A DNA stretch of 64,000 nt from the NCBI GenBank assembly GCA_946544235.1, contig CAMNMC010000105.1:1-64000 (forward strand). Direction: 5' to 3'. Under the pieces are notes generated by a model. It was not told where the DNA came from and did not search any database. It was given only the letters and a program-made list of their open reading frames with translations. Source of the stretch: an uncultured Lachnospiraceae bacterium. Its GTDB lineage: Bacteria; Bacillota; Clostridia; Lachnospirales; Lachnospiraceae. Each line of letters begins with the position of its first letter. The stretch's first letter is position 1. A program made the position numbers and the translations under genes. This document shows, piece after piece, positions 53,301 through 63,294 of this stretch.

Positions 53301-55603
53301 TGGCTCTGCTGGTATATCTCACACACAGACCGCGCGGAAAGAAACTCGAGAAAACAAATCTCCTTCTGTTACCACTTGCGCTTGCATATAACCTTTCAGC
53401 CTTTGTAGTATCATATATTTCACACGTAGGCTTCGTTCAGCTGGCTATTCTCTTCCCGCTCTTCATTCTTGCCTTTGAGAGACTGATATATAACAAGAAA
53501 TATCTTATGTACGTGATAATACTCTCTTATATGATGGTATGGGGTGTATATTATGCCTTTATGGTTGCTGAATTCACCGTGCTTTATTTCCTTTGTTCCG
53601 AATTTGATGGTGTTAAGGATTTCTTCGTAAAAGGCATCCGAACACTCATCTATTCAATTGTGTCTGCAGGACTCGCTATGGTAATGATACTTCCATATTA
53701 TCTTTCAACACTTTCATCACCATACAAGGGACTTGACAGTTCAGTGCCGGGATTCAGCTTTGTTCCTGAATTCTTTAATATCTTTGACTTTATGAAGACA
53801 GGCTCTAAAGCTGTTATCATTACCGAACATGATTGGCATGTTAACCTTTACTGTGGCTTACTGATATTCCTTCTGATTCCAGTCTATGCTTTCATAAAGA
53901 ATATTAAGCCATCCATTCGCATCAGAAAACTTGTTTTGGCCGTATTTTTGTTCATATCATTCGGAAATCCTTTCCTGAACTTCGTACTTCATGGTTTCCA
54001 CGTACAGTCTAAGGTTCCTAACAGATTTTCATTATTCCTTATATTCCTGATCATTACCATGGTTTACGATATAATAGTTAATGCTTCAGATTATAAGCTT
54101 ACGTTCCCGGCATTTTCCGGTATGGTAGCTCTCGGAGCAGCTTTATCAGTTATCTTCATCATGAATGATAAAGGTACGTTGAACCTTTCAACAAAGGTCA
54201 GCATCACTTATATAGTGATCTACCTGGCTATATTTACACTTGTAAAAGTAAAAAAGAAACATCTAAATATTATGAAGCCATTATCACTGCTTCTGATATC
54301 AGAGCTTCTGTTTTCAACTTTCTATCTAACAAGACATGATATTCTCGGATCACATTATACATCTGAAGATAAGTCATATTATACAGCCGAGAAGCTTATT
54401 GAAAATAATGATCTGGACAAATACCATGATCGAACAGAATACCTGTCATCTCATCTTAACAGTTCGATGTTCCTCGGTACTGAGTCCGTTTCTATTTTCC
54501 ATTCAAATATGACTTCTGCAAATATCGATTTCGCCAGAATACATGGTTTAGGTGTTGCACCAATAACCAATAATATTAATTATACTCTTACCAACCCTAT
54601 AGCTGATCTCTTCCTGAATGTAAGATACCACATAATTAACGATTACTTTGAAGATAATCTTACCTACAGCTATATGAAGGAAATCGACTCATCTTCTAAC
54701 CTGACGTTATATGAGAATCCATATGCTGTTTCATTTGGTTTCTTTATTGATAAAAACAACATCTATAACAAACTCAATGATGGCTCTATTTATAATGATC
54801 AACCATTCGTGAGTCTCATGGATACTCAGAATCTCATTGCTCGTGAGATGACCGGTTCAGATTTGTACGATCTTATCGAGATAGAAACCGAACTTGAGAA
54901 TGTGACCGAAAAATCCTCATACATCATGACAGATGATTCTGAATTTGATGATCCAAATAACGAAGAACCTGTTGCTCATGTTAAGGTTGTCCTTGGTGAG
55001 GACATTACGGGCGATATCTATGTAAGTTTTGGATTCTTTGCATATCTTACTGATAAGGAAACAACAGATGTAAAAGAAATATACTTTGATATTGACGCTG
55101 ACAGGTATTATACATATTCAGGCAGCACCTTCTATCTTGCAAAGCTGAATGAGGATACTCTGGCAAAGATGCATGAAACTCTTTCCATAGCACCTCTTAC
55201 CGACATCAAAGACACCTTCAATTCTATCAGCGGAAATATAAACGCACCTTCTGACGGTACAGTTTACATCTCCCTTCCATATCAGGATGGATGGACAGCA
55301 ACCGTTGACGGCAAGGATGTAGAGATAGTTGAATTTCTTGAAGGAATCGGAATTCCGGTCAGTGCAGGTCAGCATAAGATTACTATCAGTTATATGACTC
55401 CGGGACTTAAAGCCGGTGGACTTATCAGTCTTATCACTCTCATACTCTTCATCGGTTTTATAATATTTGATCGCAAGGTTCTTTCAAAACGTAAAAACGA
55501 TGAGGATACGACTGATGAAGATGAATCTGTCAAAGACGAATCTGTTGATTGTAATTCAGATGATAGCGCCTCTGAGGCAGCTGAGGTCAGCAATGAGGCA
55601 TAA
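50303..55603 (+). CDS. Double-length YfhO-type membrane protein (tandem duplication)
   Basis: YfhO proteins are multi-pass GT-C-like membrane proteins linked to lipid-carrier or glycolipid glycosylation in Gram-positives. This 1766-aa protein contains two copies. Copy 1 (about 40-855) has FAIPFAVALIALAMGGFAP and TTGGFEKYRYFLNDLHD, and ends in a beta domain plus helix. Copy 2 (about 885-1740) has THDGMHQSYPNITGTIKSLF and AGIDNYVANFPLIIIPVYYL, and the C-terminal DGWTATVDGKDVEI with PVSAGQHKITISYMTPGLKA typical of YfhO. Copy 1 carries a Lys-rich cytoplasmic loop (about 160-215). The tail is acidic. The start is ATG 50303 rather than GTG 50285, with GGAGG upstream. It is monocistronic or followed by efp. 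Confidence 0.85.
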   Translation: MKDTKSSNNTAIDTTKENNKSIKKKDKNTKEGLPKKHEKSLLYVLAFAIPFAVALIALAMGGFAPFGDKDVLTTGGFEKYRYFLNDLHDKVNEGTINTTGLVSSQGYSVSSFWAYYLSDPTNLITLLFSKDSMADVLNLLYAIKLGLAGLFFSFFLSYRRRISAEKKLVMEGERADIITTYREKIAAKKKAKLVAKSGAKNAKNQQFDVKLGGTDDPEGGALLFLKKFDMITLALSVTYALSAYMLGSGLNVTWLGAVAVFPLVMLGIDKLVNEKKWLFYTLSLAVSFYMNFYITIIVFIFTFVYFFLQDYRDTRHIVTTTLYKIMSDILAIGTASLVIVTSMRSSLMSSMLSLEFPYAESSVKIFDVIKYQLAGVKPDAATKGSDGVMIYAGIFVLLLIFMYAQNGNINLNTRIRNIILTSVLYVATFQTTLNYLFNGFYYTSTNSTVFGFILIFMLLQIAESVLTNIEHQRGTTVTVSFIILLGLIFASLSLSSNYTSMSPFMTSLELAALYFFIVILYRNDSMTHILFKTVFGLAVIAEIAVSFVNGLSSSGKKSITYAETDVARYEAAEDHIHETDPNAKVDVFIDGQSSSNPVTNMLAGIDYVIALEGTDHIVDYLDHQETYNGIEIYKNRVSVDNGFFVDEEVKDIAFDDEEVFKSLNLLTKSLGDVECFDLLSGSFSAERVFKVENDDFIETRDLRLTFVTPTTGRLYATILGDVVCLGEKFYDQTTMFVYTPHNKPSIYLLTQCSYANINVSEYDKLFDSIRVNASAYTNDSRHISYNAESDGYIALPYDPDSGYEISDAAYIRILDTEYCLVPVKAGSNDISLEVDNCSMVTAIILTVISVICLIAVAMLVRSKIAGKSEVTEKNGESVRFGRLISFASSNRVYILLFAITSMVFCMLLFLRSTTPFGKGLFLTHDGMHQSYPNITGTIKSLFSGDFSLVDYHVGAGIDNYVANFPLIIIPVYYLVALFPLSKMQLCFTLISYITFLLPGMALLVYLTHRPRGKKLEKTNLLLLPLALAYNLSAFVVSYISHVGFVQLAILFPLFILAFERLIYNKKYLMYVIILSYMMVWGVYYAFMVAEFTVLYFLCSEFDGVKDFFVKGIRTLIYSIVSAGLAMVMILPYYLSTLSSPYKGLDSSVPGFSFVPEFFNIFDFMKTGSKAVIITEHDWHVNLYCGLLIFLLIPVYAFIKNIKPSIRIRKLVLAVFLFISFGNPFLNFVLHGFHVQSKVPNRFSLFLIFLIITMVYDIIVNASDYKLTFPAFSGMVALGAALSVIFIMNDKGTLNLSTKVSITYIVIYLAIFTLVKVKKKHLNIMKPLSLLLISELLFSTFYLTRHDILGSHYTSEDKSYYTAEKLIENNDLDKYHDRTEYLSSHLNSSMFLGTESVSIFHSNMTSANIDFARIHGLGVAPITNNINYTLTNPIADLFLNVRYHIINDYFEDNLTYSYMKEIDSSSNLTLYENPYAVSFGFFIDKNNIYNKLNDGSIYNDQPFVSLMDTQNLIAREMTGSDLYDLIEIETELENVTEKSSYIMTDDSEFDDPNNEEPVAHVKVVLGEDITGDIYVSFGFFAYLTDKETTDVKEIYFDIDADRYYTYSGSTFYLAKLNEDTLAKMHETLSIAPLTDIKDTFNSISGNINAPSDGTVYISLPYQDGWTATVDGKDVEIVEFLEGIGIPVSAGQHKITISYMTPGLKAGGLISLITLILFIGFIIFDRKVLSKRKNDEDTTDEDESVKDESVDCNSDDSASEAAEVSNEA

Positions 55604-55632
55604 AATATAAACAAATTATTGATAATTATTAG

Positions 55633-55661
55633 TTGAAATTATTTTTCAATTATATTAAAAT
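55633..55661 (+). promoter_or_regulatory. efp: efp promoter
   Basis: TTGAAA, 17 nt, TAAAAT, ending 32 nt before the efp ATG. It partly overlaps the small dyad TTGAAA-TTATT-TTTCAA. Confidence 0.55.
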
Positions 55662-55693
55662 ATTACAAGATATGTTTTCTAAGGAGGAAAAAT

Positions 55694-56251
55694 ATGATTT
55701 CAGCAGGTGAAATAAGAAATGGTGTAACCGTAGAGATTGAAGGAAATATCTTTCAGGTAATCGAATTCATGCATGTTAAGCCTGGTAAGGGTGCTGCATT
55801 TGTTAGAACAAAGCTTAAGAATATCAAGAGTGGCGGTGTTGTTGAGAAGACCTTCCGTCCAACAGAGAAGCTTGAGACAGCACATATCGATAAGAAGGAT
55901 ATGACATATTCATACAAGGATGGCGAACTCTTCTACTTCATGGATCCTGAAAGCTTCGAAATGATTCCTGTAAGTGAAGCACTTATCAAGGATGATATGA
56001 AGTTCGTTAAGGAGAATGAAAACTGTAAGATCAGCTCATACAAGGGTGAGGTGTTCTCAATTGAGCCACCTATCAACGTTACTCTTCTTGTAACAGAGTG
56101 CGAGCCTGGTGTAGCAGGAAATACAGCTACTAACGCTACAAAGCCTTGTACAGTTGAGACAGGAGCTACACTTAATGTACCTCTCTTCGTTAACCAGGGT
56201 GATTCAATTAAGATTGATACACGTACAGGCGAATATATGTCGAGAGTTTAA
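55694..56251 (+). CDS. efp: Elongation factor P
   Basis: EF-P enters the ribosomal E site and relieves stalling at polyproline. The 185-aa protein has the three beta barrels of the family. The tip loop is [12 protein letters not shown], with Lys32 at the position that is modified in some bacteria. A proline next to that loop (PGKG) is typical of many Firmicutes. The C-terminal signature [11 protein letters not shown] and the later [11 protein letters not shown] are intact. AAGGAGG precedes ATG 55694. Confidence 0.97.
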   Translation: MISAGEIRNGVTVEIEGNIFQVIEFMHVKPGKGAAFVRTKLKNIKSGGVVEKTFRPTEKLETAHIDKKDMTYSYKDGELFYFMDPESFEMIPVSEALIKDDMKFVKENENCKISSYKGEVFSIEPPINVTLLVTECEPGVAGNTATNATKPCTVETGATLNVPLFVNQGDSIKIDTRTGEYMSRV

Positions 56252-56297
56252 TATCACTAATGATATTAAGACTACCTGATATACATCTTGTATAAAT

Positions 56298-56333
56298 AAA
56301 AAAGACGATCATTTGATCAATGACCGTCTTTTT
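56298..56333 (+). terminator. Intrinsic terminator after efp
   Basis: AAAAAGACG and CGTCTTTTT pair, with inner ATCAT/ATGA pairs, followed by TATTTTGT. The A-run on the left also lets it serve the convergent minus-strand gene. Confidence 0.85.
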
Positions 56334-56461
56334 ATTTTGTTCAGAACCTCTGGTCTTTCATTAATGTTTACAGTAGTATTGCATATTGCATATTGCTAAG
56401 CTAATCGACTGGGTTTGCTGAAGTATCTTTCGGCGAGATTAGGCATATTTAAATTCGATAA

Positions 56462-57103
56462 CTATCTAACTACCTTCTCAAAATCTTCTTTAGGATGCTT
56501 GCAAATTGGGCAAATGAAGTCATCAGGAAGTTCTTCTCCCACGTATTCATATCCACAGATAGTGCAACGCCATATTGTCTCTCCCTTTGGTGTCTGTCCA
56601 ACAGCCTGTGGCTTTGGTTTAATATTGATCTGGTAATACTCATAAGTACATGATGGCACATCCGAAAGTACTGTCATAAAATCCGGTTTGCAAATAAATA
56701 GTGTATGCGAGCCAAGATCCACCGTACTTATAACACTTAATGAAAAGAAGGCATTTGTTCCTTTAACGATAAATGGAATACCATTATCAGCCATCTCATA
56801 ATTATCAGCAGGATAATCAGCTGCAAACTTGTCTACATCTCTTCCGGATTGGAATCCGAAATGCTTAAATACCTCAAAATCAGCGTCATTACTTAAAACA
56901 GATATGTTGCATTTACCTGTCTTGACTATCATATCATGTGTAAAATTAGCCTTATTTATAGCTACAGAAATCGTATTAGGGTCAGAAGCAACCTGAATAG
57001 CTGTATTTGTTATACATCCATTCATCTTAGTTCCGTTAACCGCTGTGCATACGAAAAGACCATAAGATAACTTATACATTGCTTTTGTGTTGTTCTCAGG
57101 CAT
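56462..57103 (-). CDS. Flavin reductase-rubredoxin fusion protein
   Basis: Residues 1-160 form an FMN-binding flavin reductase-like domain (KLSYGLFVCTAVNGTKMNGC, DPNTISVAINKANFTHDMI, HFGFQSGRDVDKF). Residues 174-213 form a complete rubredoxin with one iron site: Cys180, Cys183, Cys198 and Cys201 in WRCTICGYEYVGEE and DDFICPICK. Such fusions pass electrons from NAD(P)H or flavin to oxygen- or peroxide-reducing partners in anaerobes (high-molecular-weight rubredoxin type). AAGGGAGG precedes the ATG. Its neighbours do not clarify the partner. It is distinct from the flavin reductase at 6846. Confidence 0.92.
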   Translation of the reverse strand: MPENNTKAMYKLSYGLFVCTAVNGTKMNGCITNTAIQVASDPNTISVAINKANFTHDMIVKTGKCNISVLSNDADFEVFKHFGFQSGRDVDKFAADYPADNYEMADNGIPFIVKGTNAFFSLSVISTVDLGSHTLFICKPDFMTVLSDVPSCTYEYYQINIKPKPQAVGQTPKGETIWRCTICGYEYVGEELPDDFICPICKHPKEDFEKVVR

Positions 57104-57263
57104 TTTTTTGTTCCTCCCTTATAATACCAATATAACAGTAGAACTGATACAAATGAAAAATATTCACTTATTACTAATCTGCATAGCATAATTATATTAT
57201 TTATCAGCTGCTATTTCAATTATGAAATCTAAGGGATTATATATATTTGATCTTTCACATACT

Positions 57264-57297
57264 TAAAATTAGCCCCCGGGGAAAACCCCGAGGGCCA
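57264..57297 (-). terminator. Intrinsic terminator after the giant secreted protein gene
   Basis: On the minus strand GCCCTCGGGG-TTTT-CCCCGGGGGC (57272-57295) forms a near-perfect 10-bp GC stem followed by TAATTTT. It begins 39 nt past the stop of the 1980-aa gene. Confidence 0.88.
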
Positions 57298-57333
57298 TTA
57301 CTTTTGTTATTAATACTTTTGCAAGTATCTACA

Positions 57334-60300
57334 TTAAGTCAGATCATGAAGTTCAGGCTTAAGAATGATCTTAATTCTTGTGTAAATCGGATCACCCTTT
57401 GAAGGAATTACCTTTACAACGATATATGTATATTCATTATTGTAGAGATAGTTATCCTGAATCTCAAGCATTGATGGAGTAATCGTCGTACCATTAAGGT
57501 TATAAGGTGTACCCTTAAGAGCTGTATCCTCATCAATCCATAAGAGATATCCGGAAGCTATCCATGGATTCTCTGTCTTGCTATATGTACCAGACTTATT
57601 GAAATTCTTGTCATATACAAGTACATGCTTTCCATCTTCTGAATGATATTCATCATCCGGATTTACTTCATCATAATCAAGATCGTAGTAAGCTAAAACT
57701 TCTGCTATCTCAACTGAAGAATCTGATGTAAAGAGAGATGAGAACTTAGGAACTGAACCCTCTGTTATAGTCATCTTGTAACCAAGTGTACCATTCTCCT
57801 GTACAGTCTTATTTGTAAGACTTGAAGACTGAATAGTACCTGATGAGGTCACAACCTGTGATGAACTATGATCATAAAGGTCAAGAGTTGAATTCTTCGT
57901 ACTCTTACGTCCTGTGTTAAGAATAAGGTTAATGAAGAATCTACGCTCATCGTTATTCTCTCTCTTGTAACCTGTTACAACTGTACGTCCAGCACCAAGA
58001 TACGTTACTGTACCTGCATTGTTACCCTTTGGCTGATACTGGTATACAAAGTAATTGTTACCACCATCAAGAGGGTTTGCTGCATAGTTCGATGACATCG
58101 TACCGGATGTACCACCTGATAATGAATAGTATACAATGAGATTCTCATCAGCAACATTGATCGTAAAATCACCTTCAACTGTTGGTGTAACACGGAGATT
58201 AGCACCGATACTGAATGGATACATTGTAACTATACCTTCATTATTCTGTTCTGCGGCATTCGTTGCTACATAATTCTGTGCTGCAAACTGCATCATATCT
58301 TTTCTCGGATGGGTCTTTCCTTCCGCCTCAAGATTTGGATAATATAAGCTGTAATTAAATGTGGTTGACTTATCTGAATCAGATGTCTGACCAAGCGCCG
58401 TAGCATATGTTAGTTTTGAAGGATTAAGTGCAAGTGGAGCACTATTACCACCACCATTATCGCCTGAATTCTGTTCTTCTTTAATAATAGCATTCGAAAC
58501 AGTTATACTAACTGAAGATGTCCCTCCATTACCTGGAATAGAACCTTTTTCAGCTCCATTAACAAATACTCTTCCACCCGAACCATAATATTGATTTGAA
58601 CTAGTTGCTGTTATATTAATCTTAATATTATGTTTTCCGTAGTTTCCTTCATTACTGGTTCTGTTATCATAAGCTGTAATACTAAAGTCGCTTCCTATAT
58701 TACCATTGTAATTAATAGTAATATTTACTTCTGTAGCTGCTGTATCAACTGTATAAGTTCCGAGAGCTCCAGAATTCCAAGGATCCAATATATCTATTTT
58801 TATGGTTCCTTCATAAGTATCTTCTGATGTTGATACATCTGATCCACCACCTGATGTGATATCAGACTCAGGCTCTGAATAAGCATTCATACCAAAGTAC
58901 GATGAAAGCCTTTTAGTCATATTTGCAGTGGAATTTGTTGATCCATATTTATCACCGCCAGATGTAAGTGAATCATAGAAAAGCATTGTCTGACCACCAT
59001 CATTGATATATTTAATGATAGAATCAATAGCAGCGTCATTAAGATCACCACCAGCAAAGTTTTCAGCCGCACCAAAAACGATACAGTTATAATACTTTGC
59101 AAGTTCAAATTCACCTGAATCATTTACAGCTGCAAGCAGTGTATAATACTCAAACATCTTACGGAAGAACTGCTCATAAATCTTTCCATCACGCCAGTTT
59201 TGATATTCACTCGCATATCCGGCCGGTACATGTCCACCTGACTGATAGAGTGAGAAGAAATCATAATAAGGTCTGTCTGAGTAGTTATCAAAAGACAACT
59301 CATAATCTACTTCTCTGGCTAACACAGCACTACCGGATCTGTAACTGAGAAGAAGATTCTCGAGCTTACCTCCTGAGGTTGCAAAAACATCAAGAATTGT
59401 TTCGAAGTTAGAATACAGGATTTCAGAAAGCTTCTTTTCCTTGTACTCATTGACCCAGTTCGTTCTTTCTTCACCTGTAAGAGCCGGAGTAAGCTTATCA
59501 ACTTCTGCTTCAGCCTCAAGCTGTGCAGCTAATATTTGAGCGTTAGTTGGAGCAATACCGTAACCCATTGCATCTTTCCTGAACAAATACTTCTGAATGG
59601 CTGATTTTTCATTTGTTGTGAGTCCACCATTTTTCACTTCATTCTTGTATGTTCCATTAACAACCTTCACCATACCATTATAGGCATTCTGGAATTCAGA
59701 GGCTGCTATAGAGAATTTACTTCTTAAAGTCTTAATCTCAGAAGTATCTTTGCCATAATAAAGATCATTTATATCGTCAATTAGTTTCTCAAACTCACTG
59801 ATATAGATGATATTCATATTAACATCATAATCATTCTCAACTTCTCTGAACCAGTTTGTATTCCAGTCATCAAGCCCTGTCCAATTACCGGAATCTGTGG
59901 TGAGATCACTAAAATACTTAACTATTCCAAACCTGTGCTGATGTACACCCAGTCTAGTTGGTATACTAAATCCAAACTCTCCCGATGTACCATAATCCTG
60001 CATGCCTTCAAGATAAAGTGTACTGTCTGTATTCTGAGCACTGGAAATATAGTGTTTGATATTATTCTCTACAGTGGTGGTTTCGCCAACACTTGTCCAA
60101 CCGCCATCCATAGGATTTCTATCAGTGAAACCGGCAGTTAACTTTAATACGGAGTCATCTCCATACTTGTTAAGAGCAATTCTGTTACCATGAAGAACAA
60201 ATCTTGATTCCTGACATTCTGTACAGAGGAACAATGACAATTTACTGTTATCAGAACCGTTCTTCTCTTCCTGTGTACCATCCGGCATAATCTGAAGAAG

Positions 60301-63276
60301 ATTAACTTTAATCTTTTCCTGATTTGTTCTCTTAATCTTGAGACATCCTGTTGTTGATGCCTTTGAGCCTGAATTATTCTCAACCTCAAGTTTCCAATAT
60401 ACAACACCAAAGTAATCAGGATCAAATTTCTTTGAAAGCGTTCCCTTAGCGCCATCCTCTGTATCAACTATTTCATCAGCCTCGAAACGACTGTTTGCAT
60501 TATCATCGATATAGAGACGACCGGTAAATCCGGCTCCGCCAGCTGCTTCATAACTCCATCTTACAGTACGATCTGTTATCCAGGTTGACTCATCGCCTTC
60601 CTTGTACTGAACAGGAGCACTGGTAATAACAAGCTTAGGTCTCTTAGAGGAATCATTAAGTACTCTTCTAAGATCAGCTTCGTTTACGCTTGATGAATCA
60701 ATGGTAACAGGATTACCCATATAATCCTCGAGTTCATTACCACTAAATACAGTTACATAGCCATCATAAGTATTTCCGTACGCTCCTCCGGCATTCTGGA
60801 TCTTAACCTTGTCCTCAAAATTGAAGTTCCAAAGTATATTATCCTTACCGTTTGCATGATCAGTCTGACAAGCTGTAAGGAAACTATACATGTAAGAATC
60901 CGGATCAATTGCATTTCTTCTTGCAGAAGTCAAACCGGCGCATGCATCTTTACCGATTATAATCGGCATGCCGTTCTTCTTATACTCCATAAGCTCGTCA
61001 TACTTATTCTTGCTTATGTCATTACCCTCAAGGGTTCCTACTGAGCCATCGCTTGCGCCATATTTCTGCGAATAATCATAAGCATCACCATTTGTAAAAT
61101 ACATATTGTAGGTATCAAGACCAATGCTGGCAAGCTTTGATGAATGGTAAGCGTTTAGATTCTTAATTCCGGAATTATCGCCTCCAATATATATCGCATC
61201 AAAATTATCAAGAACCGTCTTCTTCGTACAATTAAATTCGTATGTTGACATATGTACAACATTAACTTCATTGTATTCAAGGCCAGTTGCATGAGCTATC
61301 TTGGCTTTTGAAAGTGTCCACGCATAATAATCGGTTACAGTTCCAAGCTGAGCACTTGTTATATTATCTCCGCTCTCAAGGAAAGTTGTAAGTGAATGTT
61401 CTCCATCAAACGATATCTCATCTGAGGTTGTATTATTTATAACTCCTTGATTTCTAATATAATACCAACTGTTATTTGCCGTATTTGCATATTCGCCTGA
61501 TGACATTGGTCGATCACGTCCGGTAACCTTAGCAAAAGTCATATTGGCAACATATGGATTGTTCTCAAGAGGATCAGTATATCCTTTTATATGATTACCG
61601 CCATCAATTTTAGCAAATTTTTTAGCAAGCGTTGTATCTATCGGATAAGCAGGCTGAATCTCAAGTACTGTGTACAGATTTGAGGAATCACCATTACCAC
61701 CACCGATACCTCTGTATGAAGCATAGTTGATGATATCTGCAATATCCTTGACAGCTTCCTTATTATTAGCTGACATATAAACCTTCATTCTCGAAGGACT
61801 GGTTACAAGAATATTATCATACTTACCAACTTCTGTTGAGGTCATAGTCTTTCCACAAACATAGAGGTAATTCTGACCATAATCTGTATCATTACTTACG
61901 CTGTTATCGATACTTCCGGTAGCAAGAGAGCTATCATAAAGTATACAAACATTACCCATCATAGCACTATACAGATTATTATAATTCTCCTGACTAAGCA
62001 TTGTTAATCCGGCTGCTGCCTCAACGATAACTATATCATATGCTGCATAATCTATAGTATCGAGTGCAGGATCACCACCATCATAATAATCATAGGTTAC
62101 AAATCCCGGTATATTCTTACGACTTGCATAAGCTGATCTGAGCGGAGAATCCTCCTTAATGCTATACAGATTCTTGGTATATACAGCTGCATCTGCTGTA
62201 GCCTTATCGATAAGTTTGATTTCATTACCATCCTTATCAACCGTATCAATAGCATATGTTTCTCTTGTATCAGCTGTTACAAGCTTGTAATTAAGGCCTT
62301 CCGGTGTACCATCGTTTAATGGCTCAAGACCGATCTTGGTAAGATCAGATATCTTCTTCTCAGAACCACCCTTTCCTATAACAAGGATACTTGCGGTGTT
62401 ACCAAGCTTATCGTTAAGCTTATAATACTCGCCGCCTTCAACTACATCCTTGACTGCATCACCTGATGTAGCTATCTCACCATCAGCAAGGTTTGTAAGA
62501 TCATAATTAGATAAAGAGCAAAGTCTTACCCATCTTGATTTTCTCGTAGAACCATCGATCTGAATATAGTAAGAGGTTTTATGTGTAAAGTAATCAAGTG
62601 GTGAAGTCTGTGTTGTAGGATTCCACTCAGTTGTGAAATACTTACCACCCTTCTTCTTAAAGCCATTTGTTGCAAGATCGCCATAAGAAGCAGAATTATC
62701 ATCAATTATTTCCTGTGTAGCAACAGGTCCATCGATGATGAATGGGACATAATCACCAACAGCAGCACTACAGAGCTGTAATTTGATCATCTCTGGGATA
62801 TCATTACTGTTCTTTCCGAAGAAATTGTACGGATCATTATGAACATATATGAGATCTGCCTTTGCTATTGCATCAATACAATTCTGGATTGCAGCATCAG
62901 ACATATTAACAGTATCATATGCCTTATAATCGATCATGCCTTCCTTCATTGACTGATCAGTGATTGTTTTGTATCCATTAAATACATATTCAGTAAATAT
63001 CTCTGAAGTATTTGATCCGCTCATTGCTGAATAGCTGCTGCTTGAACTGATCTCAACAATATGGAAATACGGATCAGAGCCACTATTTGAATTCTGTACT
63101 ATTCTATCAATATTGTAAATCGTTACAATATCGATATCCGGTTCAGCTTCAACAGTATTGGTAGTATCTCCGCCTCCGTCTGCCGCCATAGTGAATGAAA
63201 GTACAGTAACAAATGCGCATACAACTAACAGAAGTGATAAAGCTGCAACTAAAATCTTTTTATTAATTTTTCTCAT
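57334..63276 (-). CDS. Giant secreted protein, DUF5057-like
   Basis: The 1980-aa protein starts with a signal peptide or anchor (residues 1-32, LVAALSLLLVVCAFVTVLSF). It is then Ser/Asn/Asp/Tyr-rich with very few Cys. IDIVTIYNIDRIV and PYFHIVEISSSSS near the start recall DUF5057 proteins of Lachnospiraceae. I see three segments built like class-I glutamine-amidotransferase/ThuA folds. These are YDIVIVEAAAGLTML (about 414), DAIYIGGDNSGI (about 692) and YNCIVFGAAENFAGGD (about 1395) followed by INDGGQTMLFYDSL. Ig-like strands surround WSYEAAGGAGFTGRLYIDDN (about 910). No LPxTG or C-terminal membrane helix is visible. AAGGAAGGTGATAAC precedes ATG. The function is unknown. Confidence 0.72.
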   Translation of the reverse strand: MRKINKKILVAALSLLLVVCAFVTVLSFTMAADGGGDTTNTVEAEPDIDIVTIYNIDRIVQNSNSGSDPYFHIVEISSSSSYSAMSGSNTSEIFTEYVFNGYKTITDQSMKEGMIDYKAYDTVNMSDAAIQNCIDAIAKADLIYVHNDPYNFFGKNSNDIPEMIKLQLCSAAVGDYVPFIIDGPVATQEIIDDNSASYGDLATNGFKKKGGKYFTTEWNPTTQTSPLDYFTHKTSYYIQIDGSTRKSRWVRLCSLSNYDLTNLADGEIATSGDAVKDVVEGGEYYKLNDKLGNTASILVIGKGGSEKKISDLTKIGLEPLNDGTPEGLNYKLVTADTRETYAIDTVDKDGNEIKLIDKATADAAVYTKNLYSIKEDSPLRSAYASRKNIPGFVTYDYYDGGDPALDTIDYAAYDIVIVEAAAGLTMLSQENYNNLYSAMMGNVCILYDSSLATGSIDNSVSNDTDYGQNYLYVCGKTMTSTEVGKYDNILVTSPSRMKVYMSANNKEAVKDIADIINYASYRGIGGGNGDSSNLYTVLEIQPAYPIDTTLAKKFAKIDGGNHIKGYTDPLENNPYVANMTFAKVTGRDRPMSSGEYANTANNSWYYIRNQGVINNTTSDEISFDGEHSLTTFLESGDNITSAQLGTVTDYYAWTLSKAKIAHATGLEYNEVNVVHMSTYEFNCTKKTVLDNFDAIYIGGDNSGIKNLNAYHSSKLASIGLDTYNMYFTNGDAYDYSQKYGASDGSVGTLEGNDISKNKYDELMEYKKNGMPIIIGKDACAGLTSARRNAIDPDSYMYSFLTACQTDHANGKDNILWNFNFEDKVKIQNAGGAYGNTYDGYVTVFSGNELEDYMGNPVTIDSSSVNEADLRRVLNDSSKRPKLVITSAPVQYKEGDESTWITDRTVRWSYEAAGGAGFTGRLYIDDNANSRFEADEIVDTEDGAKGTLSKKFDPDYFGVVYWKLEVENNSGSKASTTGCLKIKRTNQEKIKVNLLQIMPDGTQEEKNGSDNSKLSLFLCTECQESRFVLHGNRIALNKYGDDSVLKLTAGFTDRNPMDGGWTSVGETTTVENNIKHYISSAQNTDSTLYLEGMQDYGTSGEFGFSIPTRLGVHQHRFGIVKYFSDLTTDSGNWTGLDDWNTNWFREVENDYDVNMNIIYISEFEKLIDDINDLYYGKDTSEIKTLRSKFSIAASEFQNAYNGMVKVVNGTYKNEVKNGGLTTNEKSAIQKYLFRKDAMGYGIAPTNAQILAAQLEAEAEVDKLTPALTGEERTNWVNEYKEKKLSEILYSNFETILDVFATSGGKLENLLLSYRSGSAVLAREVDYELSFDNYSDRPYYDFFSLYQSGGHVPAGYASEYQNWRDGKIYEQFFRKMFEYYTLLAAVNDSGEFELAKYYNCIVFGAAENFAGGDLNDAAIDSIIKYINDGGQTMLFYDSLTSGGDKYGSTNSTANMTKRLSSYFGMNAYSEPESDITSGGGSDVSTSEDTYEGTIKIDILDPWNSGALGTYTVDTAATEVNITINYNGNIGSDFSITAYDNRTSNEGNYGKHNIKINITATSSNQYYGSGGRVFVNGAEKGSIPGNGGTSSVSITVSNAIIKEEQNSGDNGGGNSAPLALNPSKLTYATALGQTSDSDKSTTFNYSLYYPNLEAEGKTHPRKDMMQFAAQNYVATNAAEQNNEGIVTMYPFSIGANLRVTPTVEGDFTINVADENLIVYYSLSGGTSGTMSSNYAANPLDGGNNYFVYQYQPKGNNAGTVTYLGAGRTVVTGYKRENNDERRFFINLILNTGRKSTKNSTLDLYDHSSSQVVTSSGTIQSSSLTNKTVQENGTLGYKMTITEGSVPKFSSLFTSDSSVEIAEVLAYYDLDYDEVNPDDEYHSEDGKHVLVYDKNFNKSGTYSKTENPWIASGYLLWIDEDTALKGTPYNLNGTTITPSMLEIQDNYLYNNEYTYIVVKVIPSKGDPIYTRIKIILKPELHDLT

Positions 63277-63294
63277 CTGTTATCACCTTCCTTT

